A DNA stretch of 64,000 nt from Herbaspirillum sp. (GTDB lineage Bacteria; Pseudomonadota; Gammaproteobacteria; Burkholderiales; Burkholderiaceae_D). Position 1 is the first letter of the stretch, and each line of letters starts with the position of its first letter. The stretch lies in assembly GCF_017744395.1 (NCBI RefSeq), contig NZ_JAGIBI010000002.1, forward strand, positions 1 to 64,000, read 5' to 3'. The translations under genes were made by a program, and so were the position numbers. The notes beneath the pieces are model-generated. The model was not told where the DNA came from, did not search any database, and saw nothing but the letters and a program-made list of their open reading frames with translations. This document shows positions 11,821 to 20,700 of this stretch, in pieces.

Positions 11821-11874
11821 CCTTCACTACGCTGCGTAGCGAAGGCGCTCCGGCAGGCGCTCTGAAGAGCGCTC
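11821..11874 (-). promoter_or_regulatory. hairpins between urtA and urtB
   Basis: Two stems lie just after the urtA stop: 11821-11831 with 11835-11845 (11 bp, one mismatch) and GCGCTC 11857-11862 with GAGCGC 11867-11872 around a TGAA loop. A second GCGCTC copy at 11845-11850 could compete for the same partner. No T run follows. Such structures typically protect the upstream binding-protein message or attenuate the downstream permease genes. Confidence 0.55.
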
Positions 11875-11880
11875 GGGCAA

Positions 11881-13134
11881 TTACATCTTCTGCTTGTCTT
11901 CGTTACCCGGGATGTACGGGCTCCACGGCTGCGCGCGGATGGTGGTCTTGGTCTTGTTGACCACGTTGAACTGGCCGTCGGCCTTGATCTCGCCGATCAT
12001 CACCGGCTTGTGCAGGTGGTGGTTGGTCTTGTCCATTTCCAGTTCATAGCCGGACGGCGCCTTGAACTTCTGGCCGCCCATGGCCGCGATCACCTTGTCG
12101 GTGTCGGTCGACTTGGCCTTTTCCACCGCCTGCTTCCACATGTAGATGCCGACGTAGGTCGCTTCCATCGGGTCGTTGGTCACGACGGTATCGGCATTGG
12201 GCAGGTTCTTGGCCTTGGCATAGGCTTTCCACTTCTTGATGAAGGCGGCGTTGACCGGGTTCTTCACCGATTCGAAGTAGTTCCAGGCCGCCAGGTGGCC
12301 GACCAGCGGCTTGGTGTCCACGCCGCGCAGTTCCTCTTCGCCCACCGAGAACGCCACCACCGGCACGTCGGTCGCCTTCAGGCCGGCGTTGCCCAGTTCC
12401 TTGTAGAAAGGCACGTTGGAGTCGCCGTTGATGGTGGAGATCACCGCGGTCTTGCCGCCGGCCGCGAACTTCTTGATGTTGGCGACGATGGTCTGGTAAT
12501 CGGAGTGGCCGAACGGGGTGTAGACCTCGTCGATGTCGGAATCCTTCACGCCCTTGCTGTGCAGGAAGGCGCGCAGGATCTTGTTGGTGGTGCGCGGGTA
12601 GACGTAGTCGGTGCCCAGCAGCACGAAGCGTTTGGCGCCGCCGCCTTCTTTCGACATCAGGTATTCGGTGGCGGGGATGGCTTGCTGGTTCGGCGCGGCG
12701 CCGGTGTAGAACACGTTCTTCTCCAGCTCTTCGCCTTCATATTGCACCGGGTAGAACAGCAGGCTGTTCAATTCCTTGAACACCGGCAGCACCGACTTGC
12801 GCGACACCGACGTCCAGCAGCCGAACACCACCGAAACCTTGTCCTGCGAGATCAGCTGGCGCGCCTTTTCGGCGAACAGCGGCCAGTTGGAGGCGGGGTC
12901 GACCACCACCGGTTCCAGTTTCTTGCCGTTGACGCCGCCGGCGGCGTTGATCTCGTCGATGGTCATCAGCGCCACATCTTTCAGCGATGTTTCCGAGATC
13001 GCCATGGTGCCGGAGAGGGAGTGCAGGATGCCGACCTTGATGGTGTCCGCGGCGAAGGCGGACGGAAGCCAGGACGATGCGGCCAGTGCGAATGCGCCAA
13101 GCGCGGTTGCTTTCAGTACGGTACGACGTGACAT
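11881..13134 (-). CDS. urtA: urea ABC transporter substrate-binding protein UrtA
   Basis: UrtA is the periplasmic urea-binding protein that feeds UrtBCDE. The 417-residue protein starts with a Tat-like signal, SRRTVLK followed by a hydrophobic stretch ending AFA (about residue 28). The mature part is a type-I periplasmic fold with the UrtA-specific stretches IKVGILHSLSGTMAISE, FGCWTSVSRKSVLPVFKE, YEGEELEKNVFYTGAAPNQQ and the C-terminal TTIRAQPWSPYIP. Start ATG at 13134 has GAGGGAG 5 bases upstream. It is the first gene after a sigma-54 promoter, so it heads the urea operon. Confidence 0.97.
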   Translation of the reverse strand: MSRRTVLKATALGAFALAASSWLPSAFAADTIKVGILHSLSGTMAISETSLKDVALMTIDEINAAGGVNGKKLEPVVVDPASNWPLFAEKARQLISQDKVSVVFGCWTSVSRKSVLPVFKELNSLLFYPVQYEGEELEKNVFYTGAAPNQQAIPATEYLMSKEGGGAKRFVLLGTDYVYPRTTNKILRAFLHSKGVKDSDIDEVYTPFGHSDYQTIVANIKKFAAGGKTAVISTINGDSNVPFYKELGNAGLKATDVPVVAFSVGEEELRGVDTKPLVGHLAAWNYFESVKNPVNAAFIKKWKAYAKAKNLPNADTVVTNDPMEATYVGIYMWKQAVEKAKSTDTDKVIAAMGGQKFKAPSGYELEMDKTNHHLHKPVMIGEIKADGQFNVVNKTKTTIRAQPWSPYIPGNEDKQKM

Positions 13135-13191
13135 GGTTGCTCCCTCAGAGAATAGGGTTGGATGAGTTTTTCTGACTGCTCTGCCGCTTTA

Positions 13192-13207
13192 GCAGAATGC
13201 GTGCCAA
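13192..13207 (-). promoter_or_regulatory. sigma-54 (RpoN) promoter for urtA and the urea operon
   Basis: Read on the minus strand the sequence is TTGGCACGCATTCTGC, matching the sigma-54 consensus TGGCACG-N4-TTGC at every base except C for the first T of the -12 element, with correct spacing. It lies 58 bases upstream of the urtA ATG, predicting a transcription start near 13180. Nitrogen-regulated urea genes commonly use RpoN with NtrC. Confidence 0.85.
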
Positions 13208-13270
13208 TGATGGGAAGCGCGCGGACGGATGCATCAAAGCGGGGAGCGGAAGCGGCGGGGGAGGGAGAAA

Positions 13271-13300
13271 TGCGCTGTCAGTGCGCATGAATTTCCGCAC
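13271..13300 (-). promoter_or_regulatory. NtrC-like enhancer dyads upstream of urtA
   Basis: TGCGCTGTCAGTGCGCA (13271-13287) is a 17-bp dyad with 5-bp arms TGCGC/GCGCA, close to the NtrC consensus TGCACC-N5-GGTGCA in length and outer bases. An overlapping dyad GTGCG...CGCAC spans 13281-13300 with non-standard spacing. Both sit about 90-120 bases upstream of the predicted start site, the usual place for NtrC enhancers. Assignment to NtrC is inference. Confidence 0.5.
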
Positions 13301-13396
13301 CAAACATGGGATTTCTTGCCGGCGGGACAAGCATTTCAGCGCCGTTTTCACCAAGCTGGCACTATGGCGTGCGCAAAATTGGGGCGCGTCGTGGAT

Positions 13397-13430
13397 CGGT
13401 ATGGCGCGCGGCAATCGTCGCGCCATACCG
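13397..13430 (-). terminator. hairpin after the ferritin-like gene
   Basis: A perfect 12-bp inverted repeat (13397-13408 with 13419-13430) begins 20 bases after the stop of the minus-strand gene at 13451. The T run on the minus strand is short and displaced (AATTTT about 12 bases later), so it is a weak intrinsic terminator or an RNA 3'-end protector. It insulates the sigma-54 region of urtA. Confidence 0.5.
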
Positions 13431-13450
13431 GCATCGCGGGAAGGACAGGA

Positions 13451-14278
13451 TCAGCGCAGCAAGACGCGCTGCATGAACTGGCGGATCGGGAATTCGATCA
13501 TGCCCTGGACCATGGCCGGCAACTCCAGCGGCCGCATGATCATCTTGATCGTGGCGTCCGGCTTGAGGTTGCGGCGGACCGTGCGGTTCATGCGTGAGGT
13601 CAATTCCCGCAGGCGTACCGGGTCGGACGCAAGGTCGGGGCGATGCGCCCGCACCACGTGGCGGATGGCGCAGTCGGCGTCTTCATTCTTCAGTTCCAGC
13701 GTACGCCGGCCGAGCGTGCCGAGTACCTGCGGGCGGCCGATGTTTTCCGCGCTGCGGTAGCGCCGGAAATAGCGGTAGAAGTGCTTGTAATGGTTTACCT
13801 CATCAGCGGCGATGAGGCCCGCCAGTTGTTTCAATACCGGCTCATCGGCGGCGCGCGCCAGCGCGCGGTAATAAGTGGCGGTGCCGGTCTCGACCACGCA
13901 ACGGGCGGCCAGCTCCTGGGCGCGCGTGGGCTCCAGCAGCTCCACCTTGCAGTATTGCGCGTACTCATCAAGGAAGCTCTTGTAGGCGCGTTCCCATTCG
14001 AACTCCGGCCATACGTATTCGACATAGGCGCGCAGGGCGGCGCCGTGCTGCAGCTCTTCCCGTTCCCATTGTTCGCGCAGCCAGTTCTCGACCTCGTCGT
14101 CGCCGCGGTAATACTCGACCAGGTTCCGGGTATAGAGATCGGAGCCGCTTTCGATGAAGGACGCGCAGGCCACGAGGTAGAACAGATCCTCATCCGCGCG
14201 CGCACGCGCCGTGTCGATGCGCGCGAAATCGATGTCTTCGATGCCCCAGTGCTTTTTCCCTTCGCGGCGTACTGTCAT
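13451..14278 (-). CDS. ferritin-like diiron protein
   Basis: The 275-residue protein shows a four-helix diiron pattern: Glu43 in the first helix, E75-L-Q-H78, Glu130 in a third helix (VVETGTATYY) and E160-V-N-H163. This E, ExxH, E, ExxH order is that of ferritin-like oxygenases and acyl-ACP desaturase relatives (ferritin-like superfamily). The C-terminal third (about 185-275) is basic and may add a peripheral helix ending MIEFPIRQFMQRVLLR. There is no signal peptide. AGGAA precedes the ATG by 6 bases. It is a single gene; the substrate cannot be read from sequence, and an oxidative-stress or lipid role is possible. Confidence 0.75.
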   Translation of the reverse strand: MTVRREGKKHWGIEDIDFARIDTARARADEDLFYLVACASFIESGSDLYTRNLVEYYRGDDEVENWLREQWEREELQHGAALRAYVEYVWPEFEWERAYKSFLDEYAQYCKVELLEPTRAQELAARCVVETGTATYYRALARAADEPVLKQLAGLIAADEVNHYKHFYRYFRRYRSAENIGRPQVLGTLGRRTLELKNEDADCAIRHVVRAHRPDLASDPVRLRELTSRMNRTVRRNLKPDATIKMIMRPLELPAMVQGMIEFPIRQFMQRVLLR

Positions 14279-14442
14279 GTGCTTTTCCTTGGCATGGTTG
14301 GCATGAAGGTATGATGCAGCACGTTATTTTTGGTTCAGGGGAGGGCCGTTGCCTTGCATTTCTTTGCATGGCGCCAATGAGCCCGGGCTCGCAGCAGATC
14401 CGATGCCGGCATTGCCCGCCGGAAACCTATGGAGTGAAAAAC

Positions 14443-14907
14443 ATGTCAGCACATACCGCGATGGTTACCTGGGCGCGCCGCGGCCAGGCCTTCACCGACA
14501 ACCGATACAGCCGCGCCCACGAATGGCGCTTCGATGGCGGCGCGGTCGTGCCGGCCTCCTCGTCGCCGCATGTGGTGCCGCTGCCGATGTCGGAGGCGGC
14601 CAACGTCGATCCCGAGGAAGCCCTGGCCGCGGCCGCATCGAGTTGCCACATGCTGTTCTTCCTGTCGCTGGCGGCGCGCCGCGGCTGGGTGGTGGAGAGT
14701 TACGCCGACCAGGCCGAGGCGCACATGGGCAAGGATGGCGAAGGGCGCGAGGCCATCACGCGCATCGTGCTGCGCCCGGATATCCGCTTCGCCGGCGCCG
14801 TGCCGCCGCAGCAAGAGATCGATGCCGTGCACCACCAGGCGCATGCGCTGTGCTTCATCGCCAATTCGCTCAAATCCGAGATCGTGGTGGAGCCGCCGTC
14901 CGCCTGA
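14443..14907 (+). CDS. OsmC family peroxiredoxin-like protein
   Basis: The 154-residue protein is an OsmC/Ohr-superfamily member, cytoplasmic thiol peroxidases that reduce organic hydroperoxides. The two expected cysteines are present in AAASSCHMLFFL (peroxidatic) and HALCFIANSL (resolving). The start at 14443 (MSAHTAMVTW) has GGAG 8 bases upstream; longer in-frame readings lack conservation. The OPPR-type Ohr motifs are not all visible, so I leave it as OsmC-like. It is divergent from the ferritin-like gene, consistent with a shared redox theme, but that is only positional. Confidence 0.85.
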   Translation: MSAHTAMVTWARRGQAFTDNRYSRAHEWRFDGGAVVPASSSPHVVPLPMSEAANVDPEEALAAAASSCHMLFFLSLAARRGWVVESYADQAEAHMGKDGEGREAITRIVLRPDIRFAGAVPPQQEIDAVHHQAHALCFIANSLKSEIVVEPPSA

Positions 14908-14979
14908 ACCGTGCCATACGCATAAGCCTGCCGGAGCAGGCGGCCGGGGCTCTTGCCTGAAGGAAAATGGCCGAGGATT

Positions 14980-14985
14980 TATAAT
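14980..14985 (+). promoter_or_regulatory. consensus -10 box for the Bcr/CflA gene
   Basis: A perfect TATAAT lies 50 bases before the ATG at 15036. The best -35 candidate, TTGCCT at 14953-14958, is 21 bases away, longer than ideal. No clear ribosome site precedes the ATG. Confidence 0.5.
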
Positions 14986-15035
14986 GGAGGGCCTCGCTTC
15001 ACGGGCCGCTTGGGCGGCCGCCTACCGAATTCCTC

Positions 15036-16259
15036 ATGCATAACCAAGATACCTCGCTCTCGACGGGCAAATTCCCCCCATGGCTGGTCGTGCTGGCCGG
15101 GCTGACCGCCATGGGCGCGCTGGCCATCGACATGTACTTGCCCAGCTTCACCGCCATCGCGAAGGACCTCGGCGTCGGCACCAACCTGGTCCAGCTCACG
15201 CTGTCGACCTTCCTGGTCGGGCTGGCGGTCGGCCAGATGTTTTACGGCCCGCTGTCCGACCGTTTCGGCCGCAAGCCGCCGCTGTTCTTCGGCATCACGC
15301 TGTATTTCCTCTGTTCGCTGCTGTGCGTCTTCGCGCAGAACATCGAGACGCTGATCGTGGTGCGCTTCTTCCAAGGCCTGGGCGGCAGCGCCGGCATGGT
15401 GATCCCGCGCGCGATGGTGCGCGACCGCATGGGCGCCGAAGGCTCGGCCAAGGCGTTCTCGATGCTGATGCTGGTGTTCGGCCTGGCGCCGATCCTGGCG
15501 CCCTTCATCGGCGGCCTGATGCTGGTGTTCGCCAGCTGGCGCGGCATCTTCGTGGTGCTGACCGTGTTCGGCCTGCTGTGCCTGATCGGCACCCGCAAAT
15601 ACCTGACCGAGACCGTCAACGTGCAACAGGCCGAGCCGCTGCACCTGGGCCGCACGCTGCGCCAGTACTGGGGTTTGCTGCGCCACAAGCAGTTCATGGC
15701 CTATGTGCTGTGCGGCGGCCTGGTGCAGGCCGGGATGTTCGCCTACATCGCCGGCGGCCCGTTCGTCATCATCGAGCTGCACGGCATCAAGCCGCAGTAT
15801 TTCGGCTTCGTCTTCGCCTCCAACGCCATCGGCCTGATCGCCGCTTCGCAGGTCAATGCGCGCCTGGTGATGAAGCGCTCGGCCGAGCGCGTGCTGGGCC
15901 GTGTGCTGTGGATGCCGGCCGGCTTGTCGCTTTTCGTGGCGCTGATGGTGGCGGCCGGCCAGGAAAGCCTGCCGCTGTTGCTGATCGGTTTCTTCGGTTT
16001 CCTCACCTCCTACGGTTTCACCGGCCCCAACGCCACGGCCATCGCCTTGAAGCACCAAGGCCGCCAGGCCGGCACGGCGGCGGCATTGATGGGCACGCTG
16101 CAGTTCGGCATGGGGGTGCTGTCGGGCGTGGTGATGAGCTTCTGGCATGACGGCACGGCCTTGCCGCTGACCGTGGTGATGGCCGTTTGCGGCGTGTCGG
16201 CGTTCCTGCTGTATCACCTGGTCGCCAAGCATGAAGCCGCGGTTGCGGCGCCGGCCTGA
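15036..16259 (+). CDS. Bcr/CflA family drug-resistance MFS transporter
   Basis: A 407-residue inner-membrane proton-coupled exporter of the DHA1 (Bcr/CflA) group. Twelve hydrophobic helices are visible. The MFS motif A loop reads GPLSDRFGRKPP after helix 2, and the Bcr-type helix 4-5 region reads FQGLGGSAGMVIPRAMVRDRMG, where the RAMVRD segment is characteristic of the subfamily. IDMYLPSF in helix 1 is also typical. It is followed after 24 bases by rarD on the same strand, so the two may be co-transcribed. The substrate is unknown. Confidence 0.9.
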   Translation: MHNQDTSLSTGKFPPWLVVLAGLTAMGALAIDMYLPSFTAIAKDLGVGTNLVQLTLSTFLVGLAVGQMFYGPLSDRFGRKPPLFFGITLYFLCSLLCVFAQNIETLIVVRFFQGLGGSAGMVIPRAMVRDRMGAEGSAKAFSMLMLVFGLAPILAPFIGGLMLVFASWRGIFVVLTVFGLLCLIGTRKYLTETVNVQQAEPLHLGRTLRQYWGLLRHKQFMAYVLCGGLVQAGMFAYIAGGPFVIIELHGIKPQYFGFVFASNAIGLIAASQVNARLVMKRSAERVLGRVLWMPAGLSLFVALMVAAGQESLPLLLIGFFGFLTSYGFTGPNATAIALKHQGRQAGTAAALMGTLQFGMGVLSGVVMSFWHDGTALPLTVVMAVCGVSAFLLYHLVAKHEAAVAAPA

Positions 16260-16283
16260 CCTCCCCACTTTCCTGTTTCCGCG

Positions 16284-17156
16284 ATGCTTTACGCCATTTC
16301 CAGTTTCCTCCTGTGGGGGCTGTTCCCGCTGTACTTCAAGATGCTCAAGGAGATTCCCTCCTTGGATATCGTCGTCCATCGCCTGTTCTGGTCGTTCATC
16401 TTCCTGACGGTGGTGCTGGTATGGCGTCGCCAGTGGGCGTGGCTGAAGCAAGCCGCGCAGCAGCCGCGCGTGCTGCTCGGTTTCCTGTTCTCGGCGCTGC
16501 TGCTGTCGGGCAACTGGGTCCTGTATGTCTGGGCGGTCAACGCCGGCCGCATCGTCGACACCAGCCTGGGCTATTTCATGAGCCCGCTGGTGAGCGTGGT
16601 GCTGGGCTACCTGATCCTGAAAGAGCGCATGCGGCCGCTGCAATGGCTGGCCGTGATCCTGGCGCTGGGCGCGGTGCTGTGGCTGACCATCGCCAACGGC
16701 AGCCTGCCCTGGATCGGCCTGATCATCGCCGTCACTTTCGGGCTCTATGGCCTGCTGCGCAAGACCGCGCAACTGGGCGCGCTGGAAGGCCTGTCGCTGG
16801 AGACCCTGATGCTGCTGCCGCTGGTGCTGGCGGTGCTTGGCATCGATACCTGGCGCGGCAGCAACAGCTTCGTCGGCGCTTCGGCGGGGGCGCAGCTATT
16901 GCTGGTGCTGTCGGGGCCGGTGACGGTGGTGCCGCTGTTGCTGTTCGCCCAGGCGGCGCGCCGCATCCCGCTGTCGCTGCTGGGTTTGCTGCAATACATT
17001 TCGCCCACCATCCAGTTGCTGACCGGCGTACTGCTGTACGGCGAGTCCTTCGCGGGCGACCGCGCCATCGGTTTTAGCGTGATCTGGCTGGCGCTCGCGG
17101 TATACTCTGCGGAAGGCTTGTGGCGTCTCTGGCGCACACGCGGGCAACCTGCCTGA
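16284..17156 (+). CDS. rarD: RarD-type EamA transporter
   Basis: A 290-residue inner-membrane protein of the drug/metabolite transporter superfamily, RarD subgroup. Ten hydrophobic helices form two EamA repeats. The opening LYAISSFLLWGLFPLYFKMLKE, VHRLFWSF and SLGYFMSPLVSVVLGYL are RarD signatures, as is LLQYISPTIQLLTGVLLYGE near the end. Predicted chloramphenicol-sensitivity naming aside, the transported compound is unknown. It may share the message of the preceding permease. Confidence 0.9.
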   Translation: MLYAISSFLLWGLFPLYFKMLKEIPSLDIVVHRLFWSFIFLTVVLVWRRQWAWLKQAAQQPRVLLGFLFSALLLSGNWVLYVWAVNAGRIVDTSLGYFMSPLVSVVLGYLILKERMRPLQWLAVILALGAVLWLTIANGSLPWIGLIIAVTFGLYGLLRKTAQLGALEGLSLETLMLLPLVLAVLGIDTWRGSNSFVGASAGAQLLLVLSGPVTVVPLLLFAQAARRIPLSLLGLLQYISPTIQLLTGVLLYGESFAGDRAIGFSVIWLALAVYSAEGLWRLWRTRGQPA

Positions 17157-17191
17157 CAGCTCCATCATTTCTTTCATTTGGCATCCTAAAC

Positions 17192-18859
<1,668 letters not shown>

Positions 18860-18880
18860 TCTTGTTTTGTTTTAATGAAG

Positions 18881-18912
18881 ACGCCGCTGATGTTTAGCGG
18901 CGTTTTTGTTTT
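18881..18912 (+). terminator. ettA terminator
   Basis: ACGCCGCT (18881-18888) pairs with AGCGGCGT (18896-18903), followed by a long T-rich run to 18912. It begins 22 bases after the ettA stop. Confidence 0.88.
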
Positions 18913-19007
18913 TGGGTAGTCTGGTTTTGCTGCGTGCAGATGTACTGGCTTTATGCTTTTCTTTCTTCGGTCGACGGGGAGCGCCGGGGGCGGCCCGGCA
19001 GCCGCTC

Positions 19008-19045
19008 ACTTTCTTTGCTTCGCCAAAGAAAGTAAGCAAAGAAAG
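19008..19045. repeat. nested palindrome, part of a dispersed intergenic repeat
   Basis: ACTTTCTTTG (19008-19017) pairs with CAAAGAAAGT (19024-19033). The overlapping arm CTTTCTTTGCTT (19009-19020) instead pairs with AAGCAAAGAAAG (19034-19045). The two stems are mutually exclusive. The sequence resembles a repeat scattered through many beta- and gammaproteobacterial genomes. Confidence 0.75.
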
Positions 19046-19078
19046 GCGACCGCTACTGCCCAGCCCCTTCGGGGTTCC

Positions 19079-19164
19079 CGCTGGAATGAGGAGAAAAATG
19101 GGAAAGACCGCAAGTCGCTGCGCTCCGGCGTCCTTTCTGATCCATTTTTCACCTCATTCCAGCG
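19079..19164. repeat. 23-bp inverted repeat around a 40-base loop
   Basis: Bases 19079-19101 are the reverse complement of 19142-19164 with one mismatch (A at 19092). The arm contains CTGGAATGAGG. It lies between the two other palindromes and seems to belong to the same composite element. Confidence 0.75.
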
Positions 19165-19268
19165 GCTGGTCAGAAGCGGACTTCGTGTCCGGCTCGCCTT
19201 CGGCCTTGCGGTGCTTGCTGCTCGCCTGCGGCATCGATGTGGTGGCTCGCTATCTTGCTTTCTCCGTC

Positions 19269-19288
19269 GTCCTGACGAAAGTCAGGAC
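19269..19288. repeat. GAAA-capped REP-like hairpin
   Basis: GTCCTGAC and GTCAGGAC form a perfect 8-bp stem closed by a GAAA tetraloop, within CGTC...ACCCAG context. It resembles the common bacterial intergenic repeat that encodes RPDESQDP when translated. Confidence 0.75.
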
Positions 19289-19574
19289 CCAGTGTCGTTC
19301 ATCGCACGCTCCCTAATCTGAATAGCCATAGCGACGCATGATGTCAGCGCTGCATCCGATGGTATGGCCGGCGCCGGCAAGATTTCCTCTACAAAGGTAG
19401 AATTTCGCCCTCGCGCCCACAAGGCGCATGACGAGAAGGGGCCGCCGCCACATCAGGCGTGTATGAGCCCCCTGCCCGTTGTCCGCGCAACCCGCGATCA
19501 TTCTTAAAACTAAACCCAAACGCGCCTCCCGTGTCCGCAGGGCCGGGGCAGTATTCACTCATCCGGATTCAACC

Positions 19575-20489
19575 ATGCTTGCAACCATTACCCGCCTGTT
19601 CCCAGTGTGGGCGCTGCTGCTTTCCGCGGCAGCTTATTTCACTCCGCCGACCTTCACCCCGATCGGCAAATACGTCACCCAGTTGCTGACGCTGATCATG
19701 CTGACCATGGGCGTGACGCTGACGGTCGACGACTTCAAGCGTATCGTCAGGCGCCCGGCTCCGGTGGCCGCGGGCATCGTCCTGCATTACCTGGTCATGC
19801 CGCTGGCGGCCTGGGTCATCGCCAAGGCGCTGCGCATGCCGCCCGACCTTACCGCCGGCATGGTGCTGGTAGGCAGCGTCGCGTCCGGTACCGCGTCCAA
19901 CGTGATGATCTATCTCTCGCGCGGCGATGTCGCGCTGTCGGTGACCATTTCCACGCTGTCGGCGCTGGTGTCGGTGTTCGCCACGCCGATGCTGACCGAG
20001 CTGTATGTGGATGCGTCGATCCACTTCGATGCGCATGCGATGCTGATGTCCATCGTGCAGATCGTGGTGGTGCCCATCGTGGTCGGCCTGGTGGCCAACA
20101 TCTTCGCCGGCGGCTTCATCCGCCGCATCGAACCCTATCTCTCGCTGGTGTCGATGGTGGCGATCCTGCTGATCATCGCCGCCGTGGTGGCGGGCAGCCA
20201 GGCCAGCATCGCTTCGGTCGGGCTGGTGGTGCTGGTGGGCGTGATCCTGCATAACGGCCTGGGTTTGCTGGGCGGTTACTGGGGCGGCCGCCTGCTGGGC
20301 TTCGACGAAGCCATCTGCCGCACGCTGGCCATCGAGGTCGGCATGCAGAACTCGGGCCTGGCGGCGGCGCTGGGCAAGCTGTACTTCACGCCGGTGGCGG
20401 CGTTGCCGGGGGCCTTGTTCTCGGTCTGGCACAACCTGTCGGGGTCGCTGCTGGCAGGCTACTGGCGCGGACGCCCTCCGCGCGATTGA
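19575..20489 (+). CDS. bile acid:sodium symporter (BASS) family protein
   Basis: A 304-residue inner-membrane transporter of the BASS family, sodium-coupled carriers of organic anions; bacterial members carry varied metabolites such as pantothenate precursors or pyruvate. About ten helices are visible. Family motifs include [18 protein letters not shown], the [23 protein letters not shown] region (sodium-site helix) and [13 protein letters not shown] in the second crossing. I start at the ATG at 19575 because the 32 in-frame residues before it are basic and unlike the family; the ribosome site is poor. It is a single gene with its own terminator. The substrate is undetermined. Confidence 0.88.
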   Translation: MLATITRLFPVWALLLSAAAYFTPPTFTPIGKYVTQLLTLIMLTMGVTLTVDDFKRIVRRPAPVAAGIVLHYLVMPLAAWVIAKALRMPPDLTAGMVLVGSVASGTASNVMIYLSRGDVALSVTISTLSALVSVFATPMLTELYVDASIHFDAHAMLMSIVQIVVVPIVVGLVANIFAGGFIRRIEPYLSLVSMVAILLIIAAVVAGSQASIASVGLVVLVGVILHNGLGLLGGYWGGRLLGFDEAICRTLAIEVGMQNSGLAAALGKLYFTPVAALPGALFSVWHNLSGSLLAGYWRGRPPRD

Positions 20490-20507
20490 GGCATTTGCCA
20501 TCCCTTG

Positions 20508-20537
20508 CAAAAACGGAGCTTCGGCTCCGTTTTTGTT
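20508..20537 (+). terminator. terminator after the BASS gene
   Basis: ACGGAGC (20513-20519) and GCTCCGT (20524-20530) close a stable C(TTCG)G tetraloop and are followed by a T run. It begins about 20 bases after the stop codon. Confidence 0.9.
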
Positions 20538-20700
20538 TCCTTGGGAGAAATCTTTTTTCGATCCAGTTCGAAATTTCCAACATCTTCCCGCAGGGCGTAT
20601 TCTTGCTGTTACTCAGCAGCTACCTTTCTTGCTTTTTCTGATCGGCCGCCTGCCATTGCCAATGCCTGGCGATGCAGCCGGCGGGGTTTGGGAGATGTGC

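Larger units (their letters stand above)
18914..19574. other. 660-base intergenic region with no convincing gene
   Basis: Overlapping open frames exist in two plus-strand phases (to about 19321), but they have no ribosome site, no conserved domain and pass through nested palindromes. One frame reads HFLCFAKESKQRKA, which I recognise as a translation of a dispersed DNA repeat often mis-annotated as a protein in proteobacteria. Bases 19300-19574 hold nothing recognisable apart from the leader of the next gene. Confidence 0.65.

Noticed and set aside
13339-13353. Minus-strand TGGTGAAAACGGCGC as an alternative RpoN promoter
   Set aside because: The -24 element matches poorly and the element at 13192-13207 is far better and closer to urtA.
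13353-13367. A second sigma-54-like string TGGCACTATGGCGTGC on the plus strand
   Set aside because: The GG to GC spacing is one base too long and it points away from urtA with no gene close downstream.
14979-16772. 597-codon frame opposite the Bcr/CflA and rarD genes
   Set aside because: It spans two clear permease genes on the other strand and is glutamine- and histidine-rich with no recognisable fold.
18906-19321. Two overlapping plus-strand frames (about 122 and 136 codons)
   Set aside because: They run through nested palindromes, have no ribosome site and translate known dispersed-repeat strings, so they are treated as repeat DNA.
19313-19558. 81-codon minus-strand frame before the BASS gene
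   Set aside because: No ribosome site, no domain and atypical Arg/Leu-rich composition; it lies in the repeat-bearing gap.
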